This document shows, in pieces, positions 25,422 through 33,561 of a stretch of 64,000 nt of DNA. Within the stretch, counting starts at the first letter, position 1. Each line of letters opens with the position of its first letter. The notes under the pieces were generated by a model. That model ran no database searches, had not been told where the DNA came from, and was given only the letters and a program-made list of their open reading frames with translations. This DNA comes from JBGSTR01 sp963707135. GTDB taxonomy: Bacteria > Pseudomonadota > Gammaproteobacteria > Chromatiales > Chromatiaceae. The translations under genes were made by a program, and so were the position numbers. The stretch lies in assembly GCA_963707135.1 (NCBI GenBank), contig CAVPOY010000025.1:1-64000 (forward strand), written 5' to 3'.

Positions 25422-26705
25422 TTACCGCGTAACGCTCTCGGCAATTCGACGCGCCACGCGGGCGAATCGCGCGGCGGCTGTTGCAAGCAGAGCGAAGAGC
25501 CACAGCGCGGCAGAGGCGAGCGCAAGGCCGGCCGCTGGCGCCAGCACCGGCCAGATCGCGCAGGCGACGAGCAGGGCCAGGGCGAGCACGTGCAGGCGGA
25601 AATGCCAGCGGGTCGGCCGATCCGCAAGCAGCTTGTGCATCAGGGGGACCCGCACGTCGAAGCGTCCGGACGCGACCTGGCGCGCCTGCAGATGAAACCA
25701 GCACAGAAATGGAACGATCTTGAAGAGCATTCCGCTTGGCAGACCGACGCCGACCCCAACCAGCAGCAGCACGCCGACCAAGGGGACGGGTGCCTGGAAC
25801 AGCCAGCCGACGAGCGCGGCGAGTGCCGCCGCCATCGCCGCCCGCCAGTGCCAAAGGGTCACATCCAGCCTTGGCCGCGATCGACGCCGCTGACGGTCGA
25901 GGGTCACCAGCGCGAATGTGCCAAACCCGAGTCCGTTCAGGCAGGTTGCCCACTCCGCGGGGCCGTGCAGGCCGGCCGTCAGTAGCAGGCTTCCGACGGC
26001 GACAGATGCGAACAGCGAGGGCGCAAGCAGACGGACCATCCAGCGCGGATACTCGGGTGTGACGTGGAACAGCGGGACCATCTGGTAGGCGATGCCGACG
26101 ACCACGAGCGCGACCCAGCCCAGGAGTCCCCAGCTCAGATGGGCGGCGACCCAATCGGTGAATCGCGGCAACTGGAGCCAGCCCATCAGTGTGCCCGTCA
26201 TCGCTAGACCGAGCAGGACCGTGACGGCAAGCGACGCCAGGGCCAGCCATAGCGCGACACGCGTGGCGGGTGCCCCCGGCGCTCGCCGCAGCGCACCGGC
26301 GGCGGCCGCGAGAAACAATGTGAGCCCGAGCGCCGATGCGCCGGCGCCCAGTCCTAATGGCAGGGGGCCGCCGCCCAGAAACCCCCAAGCGAGAAGGCCC
26401 GCCCCGAGCGTCAGCAGGCCGTGGGTCAAAGGACCCGTTCGGGAGACTCCCGGAAGCGGTGCGCCGGTGATGACCGGTAGCGCCTGTATCAGTGCGCCAC
26501 ACATCACCTGCCCGAGGAAGCCGATGGTCAGCAGGTGGGTCACCGCGAGCGCGGCCGGTGTCCAGCGGGAGGCGAACACCGCTTCGCCGTGGACGATCAG
26601 CAACAGTCCCGCGGCGACGACGAACCAGGGAGCGGTCAGGAACAGCCGCAGGGGCAAGTGGATGGGCGGGGCCTGCTCAAGGCTCAGTCCCGCGGTCTGA
26701 AGCAT
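25422..26705 (-). CDS. NnrS-like polytopic membrane protein of the denitrification set
   Basis: This 427-residue membrane protein of about 12 helices is rich in Ala/Leu/Gly. Conserved-looking histidines occur in helices: THLLTIGFLGQVMCGALIQALPVI, HLSWGLLGWVALVVVGIAYQMVPLFHVTPEYP and FKIVPFLCWFHLQ. NnrS and related heme-copper-associated proteins protect against or process NO-derived iron complexes, and they recur beside nir/nor genes. The layout and neighbours (DUF2249, hemerythrin, dnr) fit. Whether it is NnrS proper or a sister family cannot be settled by eye. Confidence 0.7.
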   Translation of the reverse strand: MLQTAGLSLEQAPPIHLPLRLFLTAPWFVVAAGLLLIVHGEAVFASRWTPAALAVTHLLTIGFLGQVMCGALIQALPVITGAPLPGVSRTGPLTHGLLTLGAGLLAWGFLGGGPLPLGLGAGASALGLTLFLAAAAGALRRAPGAPATRVALWLALASLAVTVLLGLAMTGTLMGWLQLPRFTDWVAAHLSWGLLGWVALVVVGIAYQMVPLFHVTPEYPRWMVRLLAPSLFASVAVGSLLLTAGLHGPAEWATCLNGLGFGTFALVTLDRQRRRSRPRLDVTLWHWRAAMAAALAALVGWLFQAPVPLVGVLLLVGVGVGLPSGMLFKIVPFLCWFHLQARQVASGRFDVRVPLMHKLLADRPTRWHFRLHVLALALLVACAIWPVLAPAAGLALASAALWLFALLATAAARFARVARRIAESVTR

Positions 26706-26708
26706 TGC

Positions 26709-26942
26709 TCAGTGGGTCCCCGGGGCCTGTTCCACCGGTTCGATCAGGATCAGGTAGTCCCCCTCGTTGCCGGATACCTCCCAGCGATACCCCATCCGCC
26801 ACAGTATGTCGTATAGCGGGAAGGGTTGTCGCCGGTTGCGCAGCAGCAGGCGGTCACCGGCGCGCATATCGGACAGGGCATCGAGCGTTCGCTCCAGTGG
26901 TTCCGGCGCCGGAAGGTCGCGTGCGTCAATGACGTGGTCCAA
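26709..26942 (-). CDS. DUF2249 (TusA-like fold) protein
   Basis: This 77-residue protein starts MDHVIDARDLPAPEPLERTLDAL, has GDRLLLRNRRQPFPLYDILWRMGYRWEV and ends with LILIEPVE. It matches the DUF2249 pattern of a D-x-R-x-L-x-P-x-P-x-x start, TusA-like strand-helix order and a conserved P-x-P-L-x-x-x-L motif, but lacks the TusA catalytic CP. Such proteins are frequent in denitrification loci. It sits 4 bp after the HHE gene stop and 3 bp before nnrS, so the three are one operon. Confidence 0.85.
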   Translation of the reverse strand: MDHVIDARDLPAPEPLERTLDALSDMRAGDRLLLRNRRQPFPLYDILWRMGYRWEVSGNEGDYLILIEPVEQAPGTH

Positions 26943-26946
26943 GGGC

Positions 26947-27381
26947 CTAGTCCTTTAGCGCTTCAAGCAGCTCCGCGGCCCGCCGGCCGAGAACCTGGTC
27001 CGCCATCCGGTAGAGGATCGCCTCCTCCTTCGCGTTGTGCTGCTGGCTCACCAGGTGGAGGGTCCCCAGTACGCCCAGGCACTCGTCGGCGTCGCGTGCC
27101 TCGACCGCCTGCTTGAGCTCGGCGAGCAGCTGCCGGATCTGGCGGTGCTCCGAGCGCATAATACCGGTCGGACCCCCGGCCGTCGGCGCGGCCGCCTCGA
27201 GGTCCGGAAACAGGACCTCCTCCTCGAAGGCGAAGTGACGCTCGGTGGCGTTGTCGAACCCCAGTGCCTCGGCCGAGATGCGATCCCAGTCGCCGCCGTC
27301 GGCGGCGGACTCCACCAGGGCGAGCAGTCGGTCGCAGCGGCGGTGGCCTTCGGTCAGGGTCTCGGCGATGGATTCGGACAT
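26947..27381 (-). CDS. Hemerythrin HHE-domain protein
   Basis: This 144-residue protein matches the HHE cation-binding family. The ligand pattern is visible: LTEGHRRCDRLLALV, TERHFAFEEEVLFPDLE, RSEHRQIRQLLAEL and VSQQHNAKEEAILYRMAD. Related di-iron proteins of the YtfE/RIC group repair nitrosylated iron centres, but this one lacks the YtfE N-terminal domain, so the exact role is open. It is the first gene of the HHE-DUF2249-nnrS operon behind a DNR-type box. Confidence 0.88.
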   Translation of the reverse strand: MSESIAETLTEGHRRCDRLLALVESAADGGDWDRISAEALGFDNATERHFAFEEEVLFPDLEAAAPTAGGPTGIMRSEHRQIRQLLAELKQAVEARDADECLGVLGTLHLVSQQHNAKEEAILYRMADQVLGRRAAELLEALKD

Positions 27382-27779
27382 CTGTAACGTCTCCGAACAG
27401 CTAGCGGGTACCGATCACGCCGTCACGCGGCGGTCGGGAACTCACGGCGGCGCGGTGTTACACGCCGTGCTCAGGCATTGGATTTAAGCCAAGGCGTGCC
27501 GCCTCGCCTTGACTTGAGTCATCTGAAACGCGGGACCGGTGACGTTCCGGCACGCATCGCTGGCGATCGAGCCTTGTCAAGTCGGCCATAGGGGAGCCCC
27601 TCGTTTAAACCCCTTACGCAATGGGCGGGGGCCAGCGCGGGTCTTTGGAGCCGGAAACCGGGCTTGGGGGCCAGAAAGCCGGCGGCGAGGCACTATGTGC
27701 AAAAAAAAACGGCATTGGCTGTCACCGCCTCGCAGCGGCTCCCCGCACCACGCGGGTCCTTTCGTGTCCCTGTCGTACC
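27382..27779. other. Gene-free intergenic region
   Basis: No gene is seen. It separates the HHE operon from the cation antiporter (both minus strand). It holds the box at 27509-27522 and a second imperfect palindrome, TTGGATTTAAGCCAA, at 27478-27492. Confidence 0.6.
27509..27522. promoter_or_regulatory. DNR/FNR-type box upstream of the HHE-DUF2249-nnrS genes
   Basis: TTGACTTGAGTCAT fits the palindrome TTGAC-N4-GTCAA except for the last base. It lies 128 bp before the HHE start on the minus strand. It is the weakest of the five boxes. Confidence 0.45.
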
Positions 27780-28865
27780 TCAGGACGTGCTTCCGGGGCC
27801 ATTCGAGTCCAATTTTTCGCGCGTGAACAAAATGGCCAGCGTGACGGCCGTCAGAGGCAGCACGAACCACAGCATGGCCGTGCTGTATACGGCGACAGAG
27901 TCGTTTCCGACGGCCGCCAGCACGACGTACGTCGTGTAGGCGACGTAGTACGCGAGAAATAACCCGCCTTCCCAGCGTGCGATCCGCATGCCGGTGACGA
28001 AGATCGGCAAACAGGCAATCGCGACCGCGAGCATGACCGGTAGGTCGAAGCGCAGGGCCGCGGCCGGTACGGCGATGCTTTCCGGGGCCAAAAGGGCGCT
28101 GAGTCCGAGCACGCCCAGCAAGTTGAATACGTTGCTGCCCACGACGTTGCCCACCGCGATATCGCGCTCCCCGCGGACGCTTGCGATAACCGAAGTGGCG
28201 AGCTCGGGCAGCGAGGTTCCAACCGCCACGATGGTCAGACCTATTATCAGCTCGCTGACGCCGAATGCCTGGGCGATGGCGACGGCACTATTCACCAGCA
28301 GGCGTGAGCCCCAGACCAACAGTGCGAGGCCGAACACCAGGTAAAGGGCGTCCCTCAACCACGGGTGTCGGACTGACGGCCTGTGGCCCGACGGGGCGGA
28401 CTCATCGTCCTGGGTGCGACGCTCCCGGCGTCCCTGTCGAATCTGAAATCCGAGATAGGCCAGTAGCGCACAGAAAAGGATGCTGCCTTCCAAACGGTCG
28501 ATGTGTTGGTCCAGGGCGAACAGGAGCACGGCCAGGGAGCAACCGATCATCAGCGGCACGTCCACGCGCACCAGCTGGCTGGTGATCAGCAAGGGTGCAA
28601 TCAGGGCCGAGAGTCCGAGGATCAACAGGATGTTCAGGATGTTGCTGCCGATCACGTTACCGAGGGCGATGTTCGCCTGCCCGGACCAGACAGCCCCCAC
28701 GCTGACCGCGAGCTCGGGTGCGCTGGTGCCGAAGGCGACCACGGTAAGCCCGACGATAAGCGGCGGGATGCCGAAGCGGCTGGCGATCCCGGACGCGCCG
28801 CGTACCAGGGCCTCGGCTCCGATAGTCAGCACCGTGAGACCGGCGACAAGCAAAATCACGTTCAT
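27780..28865 (-). CDS. yrbG: Calcium/sodium antiporter, YrbG family
   Basis: This 361-residue protein is made of two homologous halves typical of the CaCA superfamily. Each half carries an alpha repeat: VVAFGTSAPELAVSVGA with GNVIGSNILNILLILG, and VAVGTSLPELATSVIA with GNVVGSNVFNLLGVLG. A charged cytoplasmic loop (residues 140-165) links the halves. Family members exchange Ca2+ for Na+ across the inner membrane. No operon partner is close by, so it looks like an independent housekeeping gene. Confidence 0.93.
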   Translation of the reverse strand: MNVILLVAGLTVLTIGAEALVRGASGIASRFGIPPLIVGLTVVAFGTSAPELAVSVGAVWSGQANIALGNVIGSNILNILLILGLSALIAPLLITSQLVRVDVPLMIGCSLAVLLFALDQHIDRLEGSILFCALLAYLGFQIRQGRRERRTQDDESAPSGHRPSVRHPWLRDALYLVFGLALLVWGSRLLVNSAVAIAQAFGVSELIIGLTIVAVGTSLPELATSVIASVRGERDIAVGNVVGSNVFNLLGVLGLSALLAPESIAVPAAALRFDLPVMLAVAIACLPIFVTGMRIARWEGGLFLAYYVAYTTYVVLAAVGNDSVAVYSTAMLWFVLPLTAVTLAILFTREKLDSNGPGSTS

Positions 28866-29219
28866 AGGGGTCAGGCGATGGACTCGGATCGAGCGGGCTT
28901 ATTCGGCAGGATGATAACGGGACTTACGGGCCTGCGAATATTCGGCGTACCCGTGCCGTCGCGCGCTCGATTCGTTGCGGCGCGGGGCAATCGTGCCGCC
29001 GATGTCAGGTTGGACGTCTCTCCCAGGCCGCTCGGACGGCAGCAAGACTCGCGGCTAAGGCCCCGGAACGCGGGCTATCCTGCGACGCCGACGTCTGCTT
29101 GCCGCGCGCCCGCTACGACCCCCGGGGGCTAGACCGGGAACTGAGGTTTAGCGAGACCGCCCCCGAGACCGGCAAGAGGCGCTCCGGTTAACGAGGGCGG
29201 GGAACAGGCGCCTGGCGGC
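28866..29219. other. Gene-free intergenic region
   Basis: I see no gene, RNA or clear regulatory site between the antiporter start and the stop of the Omp85-like gene. It should contain the antiporter promoter, but no good -35/-10 pair stands out. Confidence 0.5.
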
Positions 29220-30575
29220 TCAATTGCCTTGGCGCGCGAACGGCTGCTCGATCATGGCCCAGACCGAGGATCCCTCGTCCGAGACGGCGAAATCCAACCG
29301 CACCGGCATGCGGAAGGCCATCAAGCGGAGGCCGATGCCGGCATCCCATTGCAGGTCCTCTACAAAAAGGTCCGAGTTGTATTCGGGTCCAACCCGTCCG
29401 GCCTCGACGAAGGGCACGACCTGCCACCAGTCGATCTCGAAGTATCGCAGCAACGGCATATCCCGAAGAGGCTGGGGCTTGGGTATCAGTCGCAACTCGG
29501 CAGCATAATAGACGGCCGACTTGTCGCGAAAACGGCCGGACGGGAACGCGCGCAAGCGGTCGAAACCGCCGAGCTCCGAGCCGTAATTGGGCGGCGGTCG
29601 ATGGTAGATGATGTGTGGGTTGGTGGGGTCCGGTTCCCAGGATGGGGTGTTTGAGGTCCAGAAATTCAGCGCGAGCACCTGCTGGCGAAACCAGCTGGAG
29701 GTCCCGAGGTTGAAATATTTGGACAGGTCCGCCTCCAGATTGGTCCAGCTGTCAGAGCTGTCGAACCAGCCAAAGTCCCGGGTCAGCTTCAGCTGCTGGC
29801 GGCTGCCGCGCGACGGGTTGCGCGGAAAGTCCGTGTTGTCGTAGTCGAGCCAGAGCTCCAGCCCGTTGGTCTTCGCGCTGAGGAGCTCGTGGATGGTGCG
29901 GTCTTCGAGATCGCCGATGGTGAAGTCATTGAGGTCGCGGTAAGTGTAGAAGAACTTGCCGCCCAGGGTCGTCTGACCGCTGACCATGGGGTTCCACTGG
30001 TCGCCGCCGCGCGGACCGGATTCGAGCAGCCCGTGCTTCAGGTGATAAACGGCGACCGGGTCGTCCCGGGTGCCGCCGATTGGCAGGCGGTACTTGAGCG
30101 TAATGTCGTAAGTCAGCTCGTTGCTGACGCCGCGTACGAAATCGTCCTGCGCCGATTCGTTCGAACCGGCCCTGACCTCGGTCGGATCACGGTCGTAGTC
30201 GAGGTAGAAGCGTTGGTCGGTGAAATGATCTACCAGTATGAAGGCGTCGAGAAAGAATCGACTGTCGCCGAATCGGTACCCATCCAGGGCGCCGGACAAC
30301 AGGACCGACTCGTTCGATGTAACGAAGGCGGTACCGAACAGGCTCATCTGGGGCTGCGGCTTTCCCCCTGAGAAGGCCGCCGCACCGACAGCCGTGCCCA
30401 GCGAATCCGTCGCGAACAGGTAGGGGAGCCAGCCGCCCCGAGGGTCTTCGATGCTCTGTCCCTCGTCCAGGGCGATCACCTGTGCGCTGGCCGGTTCCGG
30501 TACAGCAGACAGGAATGCCGTCGCCAACAGCACCAGCGGCGCGACCCGCTCGGCCGCAAATCTTGTCCTGCTCAT
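29220..30575 (-). CDS. Omp85/BamA-type outer-membrane barrel protein
   Basis: This 451-residue protein has a signal peptide ending near residue 31 (LSAVPEPASAQ) and a long series of alternating beta strands. Conserved surface-antigen (PF01103) features near the C-terminus are LRAFPSGRFRDKSAVYYAAELRL, WWQVVPFVEAGRVG and DAGIGLRLMAFRMPVRLDFAVSDEG. It has no POTRA repeats and is half the length of BamA, so it is a stand-alone Omp85-type barrel of unknown cargo rather than BamA itself. Confidence 0.8.
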   Translation of the reverse strand: MSRTRFAAERVAPLVLLATAFLSAVPEPASAQVIALDEGQSIEDPRGGWLPYLFATDSLGTAVGAAAFSGGKPQPQMSLFGTAFVTSNESVLLSGALDGYRFGDSRFFLDAFILVDHFTDQRFYLDYDRDPTEVRAGSNESAQDDFVRGVSNELTYDITLKYRLPIGGTRDDPVAVYHLKHGLLESGPRGGDQWNPMVSGQTTLGGKFFYTYRDLNDFTIGDLEDRTIHELLSAKTNGLELWLDYDNTDFPRNPSRGSRQQLKLTRDFGWFDSSDSWTNLEADLSKYFNLGTSSWFRQQVLALNFWTSNTPSWEPDPTNPHIIYHRPPPNYGSELGGFDRLRAFPSGRFRDKSAVYYAAELRLIPKPQPLRDMPLLRYFEIDWWQVVPFVEAGRVGPEYNSDLFVEDLQWDAGIGLRLMAFRMPVRLDFAVSDEGSSVWAMIEQPFARQGN

Positions 30576-30946
30576 GTCACGTTACTCTTGCTCTGCCGCG
30601 CGGGGTTGCTGGGTCGTCTCTCGTCGGCCCGGGCGCAAACTATCCCCCGAGGACGCCTAAAGCAAGGCTTTCGGTGATCTGGAGACGTGACCGCGAGTGC
30701 GGCTACCTTGGCGAGGCTGTTCGGCATGCCGCGCGATGGTAATCGGTATCGTGCTGCGAGCGGAGCCGGATAACGGCCGGCGGAATCGGCGCGAGACCGC
30801 TCCCCGACCGCCTCGGCCGGCTGGAGGCGCCGGCTTGGACCCTAAGGAAATGCTGACTCGAACGTTCGCGAGTGTTTTTCCCGTCGCGAGTCGGGGGGTT
30901 GCCGGTCCAAGCCTCGGAAGGTTCTTACTCAACAGCTGCTCGAGGC
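30576..30946. other. Gene-free intergenic region
   Basis: No credible gene is seen. A 10-bp palindrome, CGAACGTTCG, lies at about 30859-30868 with a short T-run after it on the plus strand. The open frame across this stretch on the minus strand is Arg/Pro-rich and lacks an RBS. Confidence 0.5.
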
Positions 30947-31513
30947 TTAGTGAATGCCCTTTTCCCGCAGGTAGGGGGCGTACTTCTGGTCGCTGCCGCG
31001 GATGTGGTGGACTAGCCAGGTCTTGAGGAAATCCCCCATCTTGTCGACGGTCGCCCCCCTGTCCTTGTCGTAGGCCGCCAGAAACTCCTTGATCTGCGCG
31101 ATCATCTCCACGTGCTCGAGCTTGTGCGCCTGGAAACTAGGGTAGTCCGCCGACCGCATCATGCCCTCCTCGCGCTCGAAGTGGTACTTGGTGTAGTCGA
31201 CGAGCTCGCCGATTGCCTTGCGCTCGAAGGACTCGCCCATGTGGTAGTAGACCGCCGTCTGCAGGTCATTGATCAGATCCAGCAGCTTCTTGTGGTCGTT
31301 GTCGATGGACTCCACGCCGACGGTCATGTCGTCCTTCCAGGCGACGAAGTGCCGCGCGGTCATCTTCTTGTGCACGTAGGGCAGGGCGATCAGAACCGCG
31401 ATGCCGATCCAGGAAACCGGGTTGTCTATGCCCCAGAGGAAGCCGAGAAAGATCGTGATGACGACCAGGACGATAAACAGGGATAAGCCTAGCGTCTGTA
31501 GACTTTTGCGCAT
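30947..31513 (-). CDS. Membrane-anchored bacteriohemerythrin
   Basis: This 188-residue protein starts with two hydrophobic helices (LGLSLFIVLVVITIFLGFLWG and WIGIAVLIALPYV) followed by a hemerythrin domain. Iron ligands are seen in ESIDNDHKKLLDLIN, YTKYHFEREEGMM, QAHKLEHVEMI and WLVHHIRGSDQKYAPYL. Membrane anchoring should place the O2/NO-binding domain on the cytoplasmic side near the respiratory enzymes. It is divergent from nirS, and the 219-bp region between them holds a perfect DNR-type palindrome, so both may respond to it. Confidence 0.9.
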   Translation of the reverse strand: MRKSLQTLGLSLFIVLVVITIFLGFLWGIDNPVSWIGIAVLIALPYVHKKMTARHFVAWKDDMTVGVESIDNDHKKLLDLINDLQTAVYYHMGESFERKAIGELVDYTKYHFEREEGMMRSADYPSFQAHKLEHVEMIAQIKEFLAAYDKDRGATVDKMGDFLKTWLVHHIRGSDQKYAPYLREKGIH

Positions 31514-31647
31514 GATGGAGCGTCCTCGGGACCTGGGTGATACTCGGGTTGGGCCGCCGCTCGGCGGCCGGTGAAAAGCCGCGCGACAGGCATCATCCGC
31601 TCTCAGCGATCAGGGGTTGAGACTAGCAAGGGTGGAGCCTTCGCTAT

Positions 31648-31661
31648 TTGACCAACGTCAA
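31648..31661. promoter_or_regulatory. DNR/FNR-type box between hemerythrin and nirS
   Basis: TTGACCAACGTCAA is a perfect TTGAC-N4-GTCAA palindrome, 72 bp before the nirS start and 134 bp before the divergent hemerythrin start. Confidence 0.7.
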
Positions 31662-31732
31662 GGAGTAGGCCCGCCCGAGGTTCAAGGATTAGACGCCCGA
31701 TCAATAACGGCCAGTTACGAGGTGACCGCCAG

Positions 31733-33431
31733 ATGACCAGACATTCCCAGTCCCGCGCGATAGCGAAATTAGGCGCTAGTGCGCTCTCCGCCGCCATCGG
31801 CCTCGCCCTTGGCGGCGCGGCGTTTTCCGCCTCCGCCGAGGGGCCCACGCTCAGCGAGGCGGACTTCGAGAAGGGCAAGACCATCTACTTCCAGCACTGC
31901 GCCGGTTGCCACGGTACCCTTCGTAAGGGCGCCACCGGCAAGAGCCTGGAGCCAAAGACGTCCGTCAAGATGCCCGACGGGACGATTCAGGAGGGCGGCA
32001 CCCTCGCGCTCGGTCAGGAACGACTGGAGAAGATCATCCAGTTCGGGACCGAGGGAGGCATGAACAACTTCAGCGAGATCCTCACCCCTGAAGAGATCAA
32101 GCTGATGGCGACCTATATCCAGATGACTCCGCCGATTCCGCCAGAGATGTCGCTGGCCCAGATGAAGGCCAACACCAAGGTCTACGTGGACCCCAAGGAC
32201 TATCCCACCGAGCCGCTGCATGGCCGCAACTGGAAGAACTTCTTCGTCGTCATCGAGCGTGATGTCGGCAAGGTGGCCGTGGTCGACGGCGACACCAAGG
32301 AGATTCTCGCTCATATCCCGACGGGCTACGCGGTTCACGTCATCAAGGCGCTGGAGCACTCCAATGCCTCGCACCCGGATAATCCGGCCGACGTGGGTCG
32401 CTTCTGGTACACCCAGGGTCGCGACGGCAAGATGACCAAGATCGATCTTTGGCAGATGCCGGACAAGATGCTGGTGGCAGAGACCAAGGTCGCCTACGAC
32501 GCCCGCGACGTGGCGGTGTCCGGCAACGGAAAATATATCGTCGGTGGTGGCTACTGGCCGCCGCACTTCGTTATCGTCGACGCGGTGACCATGGATCCGC
32601 TGAAGGTGGTCTCCACCCGCGGCGTCAACATCGACGGCGAATACGTGAACGAGTCCCGCGTAGCGGCCATCTACGACACGCCGAACGAGACCTCCTGGCT
32701 GGTCGCCCTGAAGGAGCTGGGCCAGATTTGGCAGGTGGACTATTCCGATCTTGAAAACCTGCGCGTCGACAAGATCGACACGGCCAAGTTCCTGCACGAT
32801 GGCTTCTTCGATCCCACCGGGCGCTACTTCCAGATCGCCGCCAACGCCTCCAACAAGATGGTCGTCGTGGACAGCAAGGAGCGCAAGCTCGAGGCCCTGA
32901 TCGACGTCGACAAGCTGCCTCACCCGGGTCCTGGCGCCAACTGGAACGACGAAAAATGCGGACCGGTCGCCGGTACGACCCACCTGGGCGTGGGCAAGGT
33001 CACCGTCTGGGGCAACGATCCCGAGGCCCACGCGGACCAGGCCTGGAAGGTCTGCTACGAGGTCGAGACCGACGGCCCCGGGTCTGTTCATCCGCACCCA
33101 TCCGAACAGCAAGTACTATTGGGCGGATCAGACCAAGCATCCGGATCCAGAGGTGCAGCAGGCCGTTCAGGTCATCGACAAGAACACACGGGAGATCGTC
33201 AAGACCATCCAGGTCACCGACGTACCCGGTCAGGCCGCGGTTCATATGGAGTTCAACGCGGATGGCTCAGAGGTTTGGGTCTCGGCCTGGAACATGAAGG
33301 ACAGCAAGGAGCCCAACGGCGAGATCGTGATCTACGACGCGAACACGCTGGAGGAGAAGGCCCGCATCAAGGGCTTATACGCGCCCACCGGTAAGTTCAA
33401 CGTCACCAACCGTTCCGAGCATGTGACCTGA
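31733..33431 (+). CDS. nirS: Cytochrome cd1 nitrite reductase NirS, one-base frameshift as written
   Basis: NirS reduces nitrite to NO in the periplasm. A signal peptide ends near residue 35 (FSASAEG). The cytochrome c domain has CAGCH at residues 56-60. The eight-bladed d1 propeller starts at NFFVVIERDVGKVAVVDGD and includes the catalytic-pocket His residues in FLHDGFFDP and GTTHLGVGKVTVWG. At 33080-33082 a GGG appears where GG is expected. Read with one base fewer the sequence gives GPGLFIRTHPNSKYYWAD and continues cleanly to the TGA at 33429-33431. As written, the first frame would run on into missense to 33394. No heme d1 synthesis genes are in this window. RBS GAGGTGA. Confidence 0.9.
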
Positions 33432-33490
33432 TTGCCCGGTGTTTCGCCCGGCCCGTTCTTCGGGCCGGAGCCGTGCACCTAAGTAGGGTT

Positions 33491-33530
33491 GGCGGGCATG
33501 GAGCGCCGTTTCATGCCCGCCTCGTTTTTT
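33491..33530 (+). terminator. Rho-independent terminator after nirS
   Basis: GGCGGGCATG at 33491-33500 pairs with CATGCCCGCC at 33512-33521 around an 11-base loop, and TTTTTT follows at 33525-33530. A second GC hairpin without T-run lies closer to the stop (33448-33468). Confidence 0.85.
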
Positions 33531-33561
33531 CTGATTCTCTTGCCTTGAGGGAGGTGGAGCG

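Noticed and set aside
31769..33112. 447-codon minus-strand frame opposite nirS
   Set aside because: Shadow of nirS caused by GC-rich third positions; no domain pattern.
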